Origin: Candidatus Calescibacterium nevadense OTU 1
GTDB lineage: Bacteria; Calescibacteriota; Calescibacteriia; Calescibacteriales; Calescibacteriaceae
Length of the DNA stretch: 41,224 nt
Direction of reading: 5' to 3'
NCBI GenBank assembly: GCA_000494225.1
Contig: AWOA01000020.1
Span: 12,445-53,668, forward strand
Shown: piece by piece, positions 17,771 through 26,845 of the stretch
How positions within the stretch are numbered: position 1 is the first letter of the stretch
Layout of the letters: every line of letters begins with the position of its first letter
Position numbers and translations under genes: made by a program
The notes under the pieces: generated by a model
The model's database searches: none
The model's input: only the letters and a program-made list of their open reading frames with translations
What the model was told of the DNA's origin: nothing

Positions 17771-18718
17771 ATGGAAATGAGCGAGAAAAGTAAAAATCCA
17801 GGAAATAGAAAAAGTAATCAAGTCAAAGATAGTGTGATACAGGGTAACTATGTCGCGCTCGTCACTCCTTTTTATGATGGTAAGGTGGATGAGAAATCTT
17901 TTAAAAGGCTTATAGATTTTGTCATAGAAAATGGCTGCGATGGTATTGTACCTTGTGGTACAACTGGTGAGGCAGCAACTCTTGATTTTGATGAGCATAT
18001 AAGAGTTATAGAGCTTGCTTTGGAGTTTTCCGCGGGTAGAGTTAAGGTAATGGCTGGAACAGGTTCGAATTCAACTCATGAGGCGATAGAACTCACAAAA
18101 AAAGCCGAAAAGCTCGGAGTTGATTCTGTTCTTCTTATAGCTCCATATTATATAAGACCTACTCAGTCAGGTTTGTTTGAACATTACAAAAGAATATCTT
18201 CTGAATGCGAAGTAAAGCAAGTCTTGTACAATATTCCCTCAAGAACGGCAGTTAATATAGATGCAGAAACGGTGCTGAAGCTTGCGCATGAATGTAAGAA
18301 TATCGTGGGAATAAAGGAGGCTTCCGGAAATATAAAGCAAATATCAGAAATAATAAGAGATGCTCCTGAAAATTTTTCCGTAATTTCCGGAGACGATATT
18401 ATGACTTTACCTATCATATCACTTGGTGGTAGAGGAGTTATATCATCAACAGCAAATATATTTCCTTCTGAGATGACAAAGCTTGTCAAATACGCGCTTG
18501 ACGGGGATTTTCATCAAGCAAGGAAAATTCACATGTTCCTTCTTGAAGCTTTTAATACTCTCTTTATAGAAACAAATCCAATACCAGTTAAAACTGCTCT
18601 GTATCTTATGGGGATAATAAGATCTCCAGAACTTCGTTTGCCTCTCGCTCCTATTTCTCAAAAGAATCTTGAGGTTTTGAAAAATATGTTGAAAAAATAT
18701 GGTCTTTTATCTGAATAA
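17771..18718 (+). CDS. dapA: 4-hydroxy-tetrahydrodipicolinate synthase
   Basis: Condenses pyruvate with aspartate semialdehyde in lysine and diaminopimelate synthesis. The TIM-barrel core is complete: CGTTGEAAT (Thr64-Thr65 of the active site), LLIAPYYIRPTQSGL, LYNIPSRT (catalytic Tyr153) and IVGIKEASGN with the Schiff-base Lys182. The 315 residues include about 22 extra N-terminal residues of low complexity; a later start may be used, but no better ribosome site is visible. No other dap genes are adjacent. Confidence 0.94.
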   Translation: MEMSEKSKNPGNRKSNQVKDSVIQGNYVALVTPFYDGKVDEKSFKRLIDFVIENGCDGIVPCGTTGEAATLDFDEHIRVIELALEFSAGRVKVMAGTGSNSTHEAIELTKKAEKLGVDSVLLIAPYYIRPTQSGLFEHYKRISSECEVKQVLYNIPSRTAVNIDAETVLKLAHECKNIVGIKEASGNIKQISEIIRDAPENFSVISGDDIMTLPIISLGGRGVISSTANIFPSEMTKLVKYALDGDFHQARKIHMFLLEAFNTLFIETNPIPVKTALYLMGIIRSPELRLPLAPISQKNLEVLKNMLKKYGLLSE

Positions 18719-18774
18719 AAAATAAAAAAAAACTTATCAAACTAAAATAAAAAAAGTTTATCAAATTATAAGAA

Positions 18775-19695
18775 GTGGCTTTACTTGAAGTAAAAAATCT
18801 TTCTATATCATTTCAAGGGAAAAAGGTAGTAGATTCTGTATCATTTTCTGTCGATAGAGGTGAAGTATTAGGAGTAGTAGGAGAATCTGGGTCAGGTAAG
18901 ACTTTAACAGCTCTTGCAATATTACGTTTAACTCCTCCCGGAGCAAAAGTTGAGGGTGAAATAATATTTGATGGTACAGATATTCTTAAATTAAGCGAAA
19001 GAGAAATGAATAAGATAAGGGGTAAGGATATTTCCCTTATATTGCAGAATCCACACTCTGCTTTTAATCCTGTTTTTAAAGTTGGATATCAGGTAATAGA
19101 ACCTTTGCTTGTTCATCTTGGATTAGAGAAGAAAAAGGCTTTTGAACTTGCGAAAGATGTTTTTAGACAAGTAGGGATTTCCGAACCTGATTTGCGACTT
19201 AAAGCATATCCCCATGAACTTTCTGGTGGGATGAAGCAGAGAGCCATAATATCTATTTCAATTCTTATGAAGGCAAAGCTGATAATAGCTGATGAACCAA
19301 CGACCGCTCTTGATCCAACCGTTGAGAGTCAAATTCTCAAGTTGCTAAGAAAAATAATTGATCAACAGAAAAGTTCAATGATATTTATCTCTCACGATAT
19401 TTCTCAGGTAGGCTGGATAGCAGATAGGATAGCTGTTATGTACGGGGGGTGGATTGTTGAGATAGGCAAAAAACAAGATATATTGAAAAACCCTTCTCAT
19501 CCTTATACGAGAGCACTCCTTGAGGCTATGCCCTATAAGGGAAGACCAAAACCTATCCCCGGTTCACCTCTTGATATAAACTATCAGGGATGTAGATTTT
19601 CAAAAAGATGTCCGATAGCTCAAAAGATATGCTTTGAACAAATCCCCAGTTTTAAGGAATTAGAAAACGGGATAAAGTCAAAGTGCTTTTTTTAG
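18775..19695 (+). CDS. Oligopeptide/dipeptide ABC transporter ATP-binding protein (OppD/DppD type)
   Basis: Cytosolic ATPase of a peptide importer, 306 residues, GTG start at 18775. Walker A GESGSGKT at 36-43, Q-loop LILQNPHSAFNP, signature LSGGMKQR, Walker B LIIADEPTTALD and H-loop SHDISQ are all intact. The C-terminal oligopeptide-transporter extension (SHPYTRALLEAMP, then Cys-containing CRFSKRCPIAQKIC) is the OppD/DppD mark. It could work with the DppC-type permease at 830-1642, but the genes are 17 kb apart and no other subunit is here. Confidence 0.92.
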   Translation: MALLEVKNLSISFQGKKVVDSVSFSVDRGEVLGVVGESGSGKTLTALAILRLTPPGAKVEGEIIFDGTDILKLSEREMNKIRGKDISLILQNPHSAFNPVFKVGYQVIEPLLVHLGLEKKKAFELAKDVFRQVGISEPDLRLKAYPHELSGGMKQRAIISISILMKAKLIIADEPTTALDPTVESQILKLLRKIIDQQKSSMIFISHDISQVGWIADRIAVMYGGWIVEIGKKQDILKNPSHPYTRALLEAMPYKGRPKPIPGSPLDINYQGCRFSKRCPIAQKICFEQIPSFKELENGIKSKCFF

Positions 19696-20100
19696 AGGCT
19701 TTTTTAAAGGTTTATTGTTAAAATTTCATCGCATTATTCTGTTTGGCATTAGTTCCTAACGAGCCTTTTTTCCCGCAAAGCGAACAAAACAAAAACAGCA
19801 AAAAGCAGGTAAATCAAGTAATACTAAACATTTGTACTTGAACGGCTGAACTTTGCTTTATCTTTATACGTTTCTTTTCCTTCTCCCTCAAATAAAATAT
19901 TTCTTCTTTCCCTAAATAAAATAAAAGGAGCTGAACCGCCTGAACTGAATCAAGATTCATTATATATATATGTATGGAGTATTTTTATTTACCACAGTTC
20001 CATCTCCTAACTGACCTTATTATTTGTGAGCCAAAACTTACGAAAATTAAAGAACATTACCCTGAATGATTGCGATAGGGTAGCAATAGACTTTTAAATT
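19696..20100. other. Gene-free gap with an RCC1-repeat-like remnant
   Basis: No intact gene in this 400-base gap. On the minus strand at 19972-20016 the reading GQLGDGTVVNKNTPY matches the strongest part of an RCC1/beta-propeller repeat, flanked by stops. The rest is uninformative. It may be a last scrap of a large surface or regulator-of-condensation-type repeat protein. Confidence 0.4.
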
Positions 20101-21072
20101 TTAAGTAATAGATATAAAGACAAGAGGGAAAGTTATAGTAACTTCTCCACCTGTTGCAGGAAATTGCCATCTTCTTATCATTCTTAAAACACAACCAATC
20201 ATCTCCTGATCATCTATTGTTGAATCTTTTACTGAAACATTAGAAACTTTCCCATCTGCATCTACGACTATTTCAACGACTATTTTGCCTTGTAAGTTTG
20301 GATTTCTCATTTGTGCTTTTTGGAAACAATATTTTAGGGAGGCTTGGTTCTTTTGGGCTATTTTTCTTACAACTTCTTCATCTAATTGTCCGCCTTCAAT
20401 TTCTGGATTTTCAGTTGTTATTTTTGAAGTTACAGCTGCAACTTTTTTCTCTTCAAGCTTTACTTCTTTCCCCCCTTTTGCTTCAAGTGCTCCTACATCT
20501 GTTTCTCTTCTCTGTATGCCACCAGCGAGTTCGAGAGGTTTGAGTTCTTCTCCTTTTTCTGCTACTTTAACACCACTTATGCCTCCGAGTACCTCGTCTA
20601 AATTCTTTATCACTCCTCCCCCCAAAACTTCTGCTAATGGGCTTGCCTCACCTTCCCCCTTAGCTGTAAGAAGCGCAAGAACTCCGACTTGTCTTACCTT
20701 CTCTCTTATTATTTCTTTTTTCTGTTCCTTTGTGACCTGAGCAGTTTCCTCTTTTGGTTTTTGTTCTCCTTCTTTCTTTTCTTCTGCTTTCTTCTCTACT
20801 TTCTTTTCTTCTTTATTCTGGGTAATCTCTTTTTTCTCTTCAACAAGTTTTGGAACCACGACTTTTGCAAACCTCTCTGGTAGCTTTTCCACTTCTACTA
20901 CATCGTCTCTTATCTCAACCTGAACTTTTGAACTTACGTACACAAATACTACCCAAACTAGAAAGAAAAAAATAAGGATGGGATATGTTCTCTTTCTTTC
21001 TTCTTGTTCATCTTTTTCAGTTAAAGGAGTAAATATATCTGCTATTCTTTCCAGTGTTTCCGTGGGTTGCAT
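20101..21072 (-). CDS. AgmX/PglI C-terminal domain protein (TonB-like)
   Basis: A 323-residue inner-membrane protein with one membrane helix (about residues 30-47), a Lys/Glu-rich periplasmic linker (about 75-125), a Gly-rich segment (AEVLGGGVIKNLDEVLGG) and a C-terminal domain. That domain (QLDEEVVRKIAQKNQASLKY, CFQKAQMRNPNLQGKIVVEI, DADGKVSNVSV, MIRRWQFPA) is the AgmX/PglI type found in myxobacterial gliding and TonB-like proteins. It probably transmits force or energy to the outer membrane. No ExbB/ExbD or TolQR genes are next to it. Confidence 0.85.
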   Translation of the reverse strand: MQPTETLERIADIFTPLTEKDEQEERKRTYPILIFFFLVWVVFVYVSSKVQVEIRDDVVEVEKLPERFAKVVVPKLVEEKKEITQNKEEKKVEKKAEEKKEGEQKPKEETAQVTKEQKKEIIREKVRQVGVLALLTAKGEGEASPLAEVLGGGVIKNLDEVLGGISGVKVAEKGEELKPLELAGGIQRRETDVGALEAKGGKEVKLEEKKVAAVTSKITTENPEIEGGQLDEEVVRKIAQKNQASLKYCFQKAQMRNPNLQGKIVVEIVVDADGKVSNVSVKDSTIDDQEMIGCVLRMIRRWQFPATGGEVTITFPLVFISIT

Positions 21073-21298
21073 AGTTTTAAATTTAATAATCCTTTACAAA
21101 ATAAGTTTGTAACTGAAATTTTTTTGCCATTTTTTTTAATTTTTTAACCCAAGTTGCTAGTTATTATAGTTTAAATACTCTTTGCTACAATAAATTAAAA
21201 ATCTAATAGGGATGTGAAAAACATATATATAGATAGTAATAATAGCAATCTTTTGTTTCACCGTTGACATCCTTATCTAGAACACCAAATCTCTTCTT
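21073..21298. other. Intergenic region between agmX-like gene and methylase fragment
   Basis: AT-rich, with the AgmX-like gene's leader on the minus strand. I see no ORF or RNA. Confidence 0.4.
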
Positions 21299-21786
21299 TT
21301 ATGTCATTGGACCATCAAGGGATGTTCCTTTCATTTGAACTTCTTTTCCATTTAAGAAATAATAGACATTATATCTTTCGTTAAAAAGTGATTTAATAGT
21401 GTCTTTATAACTTTTTTTGAGCCTTTGTTTCAATTTAAATAGTGCATCAATTAAAAATATTAAAAATATTCCACTACCACATGCCGGATCTATTACCTTT
21501 ATTTCCTTATTCAGATTTTCAGAAATAACACGAGTATTTATATAATCTACAACAAAATAAGGAGTATAGAAAGCTCCGTTTAGTTTTCTAAATTTTTCTT
21601 CAATTGTCGTTTCAAATATCTTTACCAAAGAGTTAAAATATTTCTTTCGAATGAACTTTCTAAATCTCCAAAATGAGGATAAAATTTACTTAAGAGATTG
21701 TAGCTCACTGATAAATAAAAAAAATAAATAATCAAATTACCTTTTGAAATTATTTCCCTTGATATTCTGGAATTTAAACTAAAAAA
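21299..21786 (-). pseudogene. Fragment of an adenine-specific DNA methylase (restriction-modification)
   Basis: An open frame at 21299-21628 holds the start of an N6-adenine methylase domain: KLNGAFYTPYFVVDYINTR then methylase motif I IDPACGSGIFLI. The catalytic NPPY motif and everything after about 60 residues past motif I are missing; the frame ends in unrelated KGTSLDGPMT. Upstream, the preceding part (KGNLIIYFFYLSVSYNLL, SKFYPHFGDLESSFER) continues in another frame to about 21786, so a frameshift near 21640 also exists. Type IIG or Alw26I/Eco57I-like origin is likely. It is a dead remnant. Confidence 0.75.
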
Positions 21787-21916
21787 TTAATAATAAGTTT
21801 TTATCCTTTTATTTTTTAACTCCATTTATTCATTGTATTTATATTGAAGCAATTGAGAGAGTTTTAATAAGTTGTATATTCTTTTTCTTCAATTTACACA
21901 AATTTTTCTTTATATG

Positions 21917-21933
21917 TATAAATGTTTTGTGAA
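21917..21933 (+). promoter_or_regulatory. Putative -10 box and leaderless start of archaemetzincin gene
   Basis: TATAAA at 21917-21922 ends 10 bases before ATG 21933, with no Shine-Dalgarno sequence. The position fits a -10 element for a leaderless mRNA. Sequence inference only. Confidence 0.3.
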
Positions 21934-22475
21934 TGGATCGGACGACCTGTGATGTTTTCTTTTTATATTTTGATAAAATATACAGGTTTGAGAGGGAAAG
22001 TTTATGGGTATTTCAAACTTTGGAGGAAATAGGAATAATCCCGAACGAAAGAGGGTATATCAAGATTCCTCATCAAGCCTTTTCTTCTATTAGGAGACAA
22101 TTTAATGGTGGGATTATTATGAAGTTTATATCGGATTTAAGTAAATCAGAAATTTCTCTTGGTATAATGAAAGAAGATATATATTTTGGGAATATGAATT
22201 TTGTCTTTGGGATAGCATCTCCGACAGCTTTATCTTGTGTAGTTTCTCTGTACAGACTTGATCCGGAATTCTACGGTTTTCCCCAAGATGAAGAGCTTTA
22301 TTTTTCAAGGGTTCAGAAAGAAATAATCCACGAGTTAGGACATGTTTTAGGTTTGCTTCACTGTGAAAAAACAAGCTGTGTTATGAGTTTCTCAAACTCA
22401 ATATATGATGTTGATAGAAAAACGAAATTTTTCTGTGAAAACTGTGCAAGGTTAATAAAAGGTAAAAGAGTATGA
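21933..22475 (+). CDS. Archaemetzincin-family zinc metalloprotease
   Basis: A 180-residue protease-like protein. The extended zinc motif HELGHVLGLLHC (His133, Glu134, His137, His143) is followed by the archaemetzincin Cys set: Cys144, Cys149 in CVM with Met151 as the Met-turn, then FCENC with Cys168 and Cys171 for a second zinc. This pattern and the length are specific to archaemetzincins, common in archaea and scattered in bacteria. No signal peptide is evident, so it is cytosolic. The gene ends 6 bases before uvrC, so the two are probably co-transcribed. Substrate unknown. Confidence 0.88.
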   Translation: MDRTTCDVFFLYFDKIYRFERESLWVFQTLEEIGIIPNERGYIKIPHQAFSSIRRQFNGGIIMKFISDLSKSEISLGIMKEDIYFGNMNFVFGIASPTALSCVVSLYRLDPEFYGFPQDEELYFSRVQKEIIHELGHVLGLLHCEKTSCVMSFSNSIYDVDRKTKFFCENCARLIKGKRV

Positions 22476-22481
22476 AATAAA

Positions 22482-24059
22482 ATGAGGAACCTTATAGAAA
22501 AGGTAGAAAACGCTCCTGAATCTTCTGGAGTTTACGCTTTCTTAAAAAATAAGAAGCCAATATACATAGGTAAGGCAAAAAATTTAAGGGAAAGATTGAA
22601 GGCTTATATCAATTTTTTAGATACAAGGGAAACTGTACCCAAAATTGTTCAAGAGGCTGATGATATTAGTTGGATAATCACAAATACAGAAGAGGATGCT
22701 TTTTTTCTTGAACAAAAACTAATATCTGAGAACCTTCCAAAATACAACATTAAGGTAAAGGATATAAAAGGATTAAAGTATATAAAGATAGATGTTTCTC
22801 ATCAGTTCCCACCGGTATATTTGACGAGAATACTCAAAAGAGAGAGTTCATTATATTTTGGTCCTTTTTCTGCAAAAGAGACAAAAGAGATTTTCTCCGC
22901 TTTGAAGATAGCTTTTGGAATAAGGACCTGTACGGAAAATAAGTTTAGAGAATTCCAAAAAAGACAGCGACCTTGTCTTGATGGACAGATAGGTATGTGT
23001 CCGGCTCCGTGTGTAGGAAAAATTTCCAGAGCGGAATATCTCAAGAATGTTTACAAAGCGATCGACTTTATGAGGGGAAGATTTACGAAGGTTATAAAGG
23101 AACTTGAAAATAAGATGTGGGAGGAAGCCGAAAGAGAAAACTTTGAGGAAGCAGCAAGAATAAGAGATAAAATAAAAATAATTCAAAAAGCACTTGATTA
23201 CAAGAGGGTGATATTTGAAGATTTTAGAAGTGCAGACTATCTGGGATATGATTTAGTAGAAGATAAGATCGGAATTTTCATTTTTAAGGTTAGAGAGGGT
23301 AGATTTTTTGGGGGATATGGAGGTGTATTTCATTATGGGGGGCAAGATATTCTTGATCTTGCATTAAAACTTTTCTTTGAAAATTCGGGGAACGAAGGCA
23401 TCCTTGTTTCTGAAATTGTTTATGTGGAACAGAATATCGGTAATATATTAATAAGACCGCCTTTTGATGATGAGAAAGAAGTTATGATGCTTGCAAAATC
23501 AAATGCAACTGAGCAAATATTACAATCTTCTGTAAAGCTTGCAAAAAAGTTTAGAATCCTTGCAGAACTTCAAAAATTCTTGATGCTTGAAAAAATTCCG
23601 CGAAGAATTGAAGTATATGACTTTTCAAATTTTGGAGGAAAAAATCTGGTGGGAGTAAAAGTTCATTTTGAAGATGGCAACTTAATAACTTCAAGACTTA
23701 GATTATATAAGGTTAGTGAATTCGGATATGATGACATATCTGCTTTGAAGGATGTTATTTCAAGAAGAATAAAAGATTTCTTTGAAGGAAAAGATTCTCC
23801 TTTGCCTGATCTCATACTTGTAGACGGAGGCAAATCTCACTATTCAGTATTAAAAGAGATATTAAGCCGTGCCAGATTAGACATCCCGTTCGCTTGTATT
23901 AAGAAAGAAGAAAGGAATAGAAGAAATGTTTCTTTGATATTTCAGGAGCAGGAGTTGAAGCCTGTTGGGAGTCTTTTGAGTTTTATTCTTCAACTTGTAA
24001 GCTCAGCTCATGAGAGAGCAAGGAGATTTGCGGTTTCCCGAACAACGAAAATAAACTAA
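22482..24059 (+). CDS. uvrC: Excinuclease ABC subunit C, lacking the C-terminal HhH domain
   Basis: Dual-incision nuclease of nucleotide excision repair, 525 residues. The GIY-YIG domain is intact (GVYAFLKNKKPIYIGKAKNL RERL). A UVR motif (ERENFEEAARIRDKI, about 215-230) and the RNase H-like domain follow: VYDFSNFGGKNLVGVKVHF, LILVDGGKSH, and ERARRFAVSRTTK. Most UvrC proteins are about 600 residues and end with a tandem helix-hairpin-helix domain; here the protein stops right after the RNase H fold. The end is a clean TAA and no continuation in another frame is seen. Sits after the archaemetzincin. Confidence 0.94.
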   Translation: MRNLIEKVENAPESSGVYAFLKNKKPIYIGKAKNLRERLKAYINFLDTRETVPKIVQEADDISWIITNTEEDAFFLEQKLISENLPKYNIKVKDIKGLKYIKIDVSHQFPPVYLTRILKRESSLYFGPFSAKETKEIFSALKIAFGIRTCTENKFREFQKRQRPCLDGQIGMCPAPCVGKISRAEYLKNVYKAIDFMRGRFTKVIKELENKMWEEAERENFEEAARIRDKIKIIQKALDYKRVIFEDFRSADYLGYDLVEDKIGIFIFKVREGRFFGGYGGVFHYGGQDILDLALKLFFENSGNEGILVSEIVYVEQNIGNILIRPPFDDEKEVMMLAKSNATEQILQSSVKLAKKFRILAELQKFLMLEKIPRRIEVYDFSNFGGKNLVGVKVHFEDGNLITSRLRLYKVSEFGYDDISALKDVISRRIKDFFEGKDSPLPDLILVDGGKSHYSVLKEILSRARLDIPFACIKKEERNRRNVSLIFQEQELKPVGSLLSFILQLVSSAHERARRFAVSRTTKIN

Positions 24060-24072
24060 AATTAAATCTATC

Positions 24073-25194
24073 CTAATGCAAGATAATTTCTAAAATCTTT
24101 TTTGAACCATCATCTATGCTGAAACTTTTTAGTTTCTCTTTTAGTTCAGAAAGTAATGACCCTAAAATAAATTCTTTCAATACAACTTCAAATCTTCCTT
24201 CTTCGTTTTGTCTTACAATAACACAATTATCACCGAAAATCTTGAGAGGATTTTTTAACTGATGGTCTCCAATTGATTTAGGGAGAGGAACGAATATTGC
24301 GGGTTTTTTAGCGTATGCTATTTCAAAAACTGTTCCTGCTCCTCCTCTTGAAATAACAAAATCAGATAATCCAATATAGTATCCTATTTTCTCTGAGAAT
24401 GGAAAGATTGAATAAGCTAATTTGTTTTTCATATTTTGTTTTAGAGAAGAATAAAATTTCTCGGCTTCATCAAAGAATAAATCGCCCGTTTGGTGGAATA
24501 TTTGGAGAGAGGGGAAATTTTTATCTATATTTGACTCCACAATTTTTTTTAGCGTCTTTGTGAATATTCTATTGAGACTTAAAGCCCCTTGACTTCCCCC
24601 AGTTATGAGTATATTCAGATAACTGCCATTTTTTTCTTCTTGTTTTTCTTTTTGTTTTTCTTTTTCTTTTTGGCCCTCTTCAAGGTGTTCTTTAAATTTA
24701 TTTCTCAGTGGGAAGCCAACTATTATTGATTTCTTTTTAGAAAAGTTTGGAATTTCAGAATCTGGGAAAGATAAAAGTATTTTATCTGCGAAAATTGATG
24801 ATATCTTGTTTGCTAAACCCATAACGGAGTTTTGTTCAAAAATGAAAACTTTTGACTTTAATATTTTCCCGGCAAGCAAAGACGGACCAGATACATAACC
24901 TCCAAATCCTATGATTATATTTGGTTTTATTTTTTTTAGGATTTCAAGAGCGTCTTTCAGAGATAAAAACGCAGATATAATCCCTCTGAATGCTCCAAGA
25001 CCTTTTCCTACGATTGGTTTTACATCTAAAAAGAAAACTTTTGATGTTGGGATTTCACTTAAAAATCTATGCTCGGCTTTTCTTGATTTACCTGTTATGA
25101 AAAATATTCCTACATCTTTTGGGAGTTTTTCTGCTACCGCTATTGCCGGCGTTATATGTCCGCCTGTTCCTCCAGCTACGATACATATATTCAT
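24073..25194 (-). CDS. murG: UDP-N-acetylglucosamine--lipid-pyrophosphoryl-MurNAc-pentapeptide GlcNAc transferase
   Basis: Forms lipid II for peptidoglycan at the inner face of the membrane. It has 373 residues with GGTGGH at 8-13, IIGFGGYVSGP, VFIFEQN and the C-domain VFEQNSVMGLANK, ITGGSQGALSLNR and VISRGGAGTVFEIAY, all canonical. A Lys/Glu/Gln-rich insertion (about residues 172-188, HLEEGQKEKEK onward) is unusual and resembles inserts in other proteins of this window. The gene follows a DUF429 gene on the same strand, 6 bases apart, outside any mur cluster. Confidence 0.95.
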   Translation of the reverse strand: MNICIVAGGTGGHITPAIAVAEKLPKDVGIFFITGKSRKAEHRFLSEIPTSKVFFLDVKPIVGKGLGAFRGIISAFLSLKDALEILKKIKPNIIIGFGGYVSGPSLLAGKILKSKVFIFEQNSVMGLANKISSIFADKILLSFPDSEIPNFSKKKSIIVGFPLRNKFKEHLEEGQKEKEKQKEKQEEKNGSYLNILITGGSQGALSLNRIFTKTLKKIVESNIDKNFPSLQIFHQTGDLFFDEAEKFYSSLKQNMKNKLAYSIFPFSEKIGYYIGLSDFVISRGGAGTVFEIAYAKKPAIFVPLPKSIGDHQLKNPLKIFGDNCVIVRQNEEGRFEVVLKEFILGSLLSELKEKLKSFSIDDGSKKILEIILH

Positions 25195-25200
25195 ATTTTT

Positions 25201-25797
25201 TTATTTTTTATTTCTTTTTGGAATTATTATAGTTCCCTCTTTTTCATCTCCAAGTTTTACAGTTTTTCTTTTCATATATAGGAAAGCTGTAAATGCACAA
25301 GCGATTGCATCTAACTCATCCTGTGAGAAATCTCTTATTGAAGATGGATCTAAAAATTTTTGGTTTATGAAAAAGTTGATGATTTGGGGTCTTGATTTTC
25401 TTGGAACTCCGAATATATCGTATGTTGCTCCCGGAAAAACTTCTATTACCTCTATGTTGAACTTCTCTATGATTTTTTGTTTTAATCTTATACCTCTTTC
25501 TGTGAGCATTCTCATAGGACCCAAGGTTATAGGGAAAAATTTTATTTTCATCTTCAAGAGTTCTAAATCACACTTTCTAAAATGAGATTTATTTCTTTCG
25601 TGGATGCTTTTTCTACCATAAGGCAAAGATAGGGGAGCATCTATCCCTACGATTTTTACATCTTCTGTTATTGATTGGAGAATTTCTTCATCTTTTCTTA
25701 CGCAGAATACATCTATAACTTTGTTCGTGCTTATGCATATTCCTGTATTTGACTTTTCACTACCGCTCAGATCTATGCCTACAACTTTATATACCAT
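25201..25797 (-). CDS. DUF429 family protein (RNase H-like fold)
   Basis: A 198-residue cytosolic protein of the DUF429 family, predicted RNase H-like nuclease. The acidic fold positions are visible: VVGIDLSGSE at the start, VKIVGIDAPLSLP in the middle with RKCDLELL, and DELDAIACAFTAFLY near the end, typical of this family. Its partner and substrate are not known. Its stop is 6 bases before the murG start, so they share a transcript. Confidence 0.82.
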   Translation of the reverse strand: MVYKVVGIDLSGSEKSNTGICISTNKVIDVFCVRKDEEILQSITEDVKIVGIDAPLSLPYGRKSIHERNKSHFRKCDLELLKMKIKFFPITLGPMRMLTERGIRLKQKIIEKFNIEVIEVFPGATYDIFGVPRKSRPQIINFFINQKFLDPSSIRDFSQDELDAIACAFTAFLYMKRKTVKLGDEKEGTIIIPKRNKK

Positions 25798-25954
25798 AAT
25801 TATAGATGTATTAAGTAATCTGATAATTGAAAGAAATAAAAAATAAGTAAATATGAGTGGTCAGCTAACTTTCAGATGTAAGATAATATTAAGATGGTTG
25901 ATTTGTTTCGTTTTTTTCTTTTAAAGAGAAATGTTTATTTAAAATAGTGTATTA

Positions 25955-26811
25955 ATGATTAGGTTTTCCTTTTTTAGAGATATTCTTTTACTTATAAAAT
26001 TTAGAATAATTTTAGCCAACGCTTTTTCTGCCTTGTGTGGATATATTCTTTCTGGTGGGGAGATTTTTTCTTTGAAAACAATTTTTCTTTTTTGTGGGAT
26101 TTTTTTTTAGCTGGTGCGAGCGCCTCATTGAACCAGATTCTTGAAAGGGAAGAAGATAAGATAATGTTGAGAACCAGGTTGCGTCCATTACCATCTGGTA
26201 AAATGGATGTCAAAACGGCAATCTTTATTTTCTTCTTTTTCTTCTCTGTTGGAGTTGTTCTTCTGCTAAAAACTAATATATTTGCTTTTATCTTTCCCTT
26301 TTTGGCTTTTTTTATTTACGATTTCATTTACACTCCCTTGAAAAAGAAGACGAGTTTTTCTTTATTCATAGGTGCATTAGTTGGAGCTCTTGTCCCGATT
26401 TCTGGAGTATTTACCACAAAGAATTTATTTTCACTGGATTTCTATGATCTCCTTTTACCAATTTTTCTTTATTTTTATCAGCTTCCTCATACTCTTTCGC
26501 TCTTTTATGTTTTTGGTGACGATGAGTGGAGAAAAGCAGGTTTCAAGCCTTTCGTTATTCAAAACAAGAAATTATTCAAGTTTTTTATTCTTTTTCTTTT
26601 GATTTTACCTTATTGTTTCGGACTTATAATTATTTACAGAATTGATTTTTTTGCATTTGTTCTTTCGTTAGTTTTTGCTATTTTTGGTTTCGTTAGAGCA
26701 ATTTACGATACAAGAAAGATTTTTTACGATCTAAATGCTTTTGCCCTCTTTGTCTTTGTTTTCCCGGTAATATATGCTGTAATCAACGCTTTGAAACTTA
26801 AAATTTTTTGA
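25955..26811 (+). CDS. ctaB: Protoheme IX farnesyltransferase (heme O synthase), one-base frameshift
   Basis: UbiA-family membrane prenyltransferase that makes heme O. The N-terminal 51 codons from ATG 25955 (IKFRIILANAFSALCGYILS) end at TAG 26108-26110 inside a T9 run (26100-26108). With one extra T the frame continues into AGASASLNQILEREEDKIMLRTRLRPLPSG, the prenyl-diphosphate motif of CyoE/CtaB. It goes on through YDFIYTPLKKKTSF and LPHTLSLFYVFGDDEWRKAGFKPF to the stop at 26811. The restored protein is about 285 residues with about eight helices, normal for the family. Either a read error or a real slippage site. Confidence 0.85.
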
Positions 26812-26839
26812 AAACTGCTAAAATTTTTTGGAAACTGTT
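26800..26839. repeat. Imperfect tandem 20-bp repeat at the end of ctaB
   Basis: Two neighbouring copies of AAAATTTTTTGAAAACTGCT (second copy with two changes) at 26800-26819 and 26820-26839. The first contains the ctaB stop codon TGA at 26809-26811. It lies where the convergent methyltransferase gene ends; it may be simple slippage. Confidence 0.7.
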
Positions 26840-26845
26840 CTGAAA

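Noticed and set aside
830-19695. DppC at 830 and OppD at 18775 as one operon
   Set aside because: They are 17 kb apart on opposite strands with many unrelated genes between; at most they belong to one transporter encoded in pieces.
20054-20085. Inverted repeat TACCCT/AGGGTA as a terminator for the AgmX-like gene
   Set aside because: Stem of only six pairs with a long loop and no adjacent T run on the right strand.
20285-20740. Plus-strand ORFs opposite the AgmX-like gene
   Set aside because: Ser/Phe/Leu-rich translations caused by the Lys/Glu-rich coding strand; not real genes.
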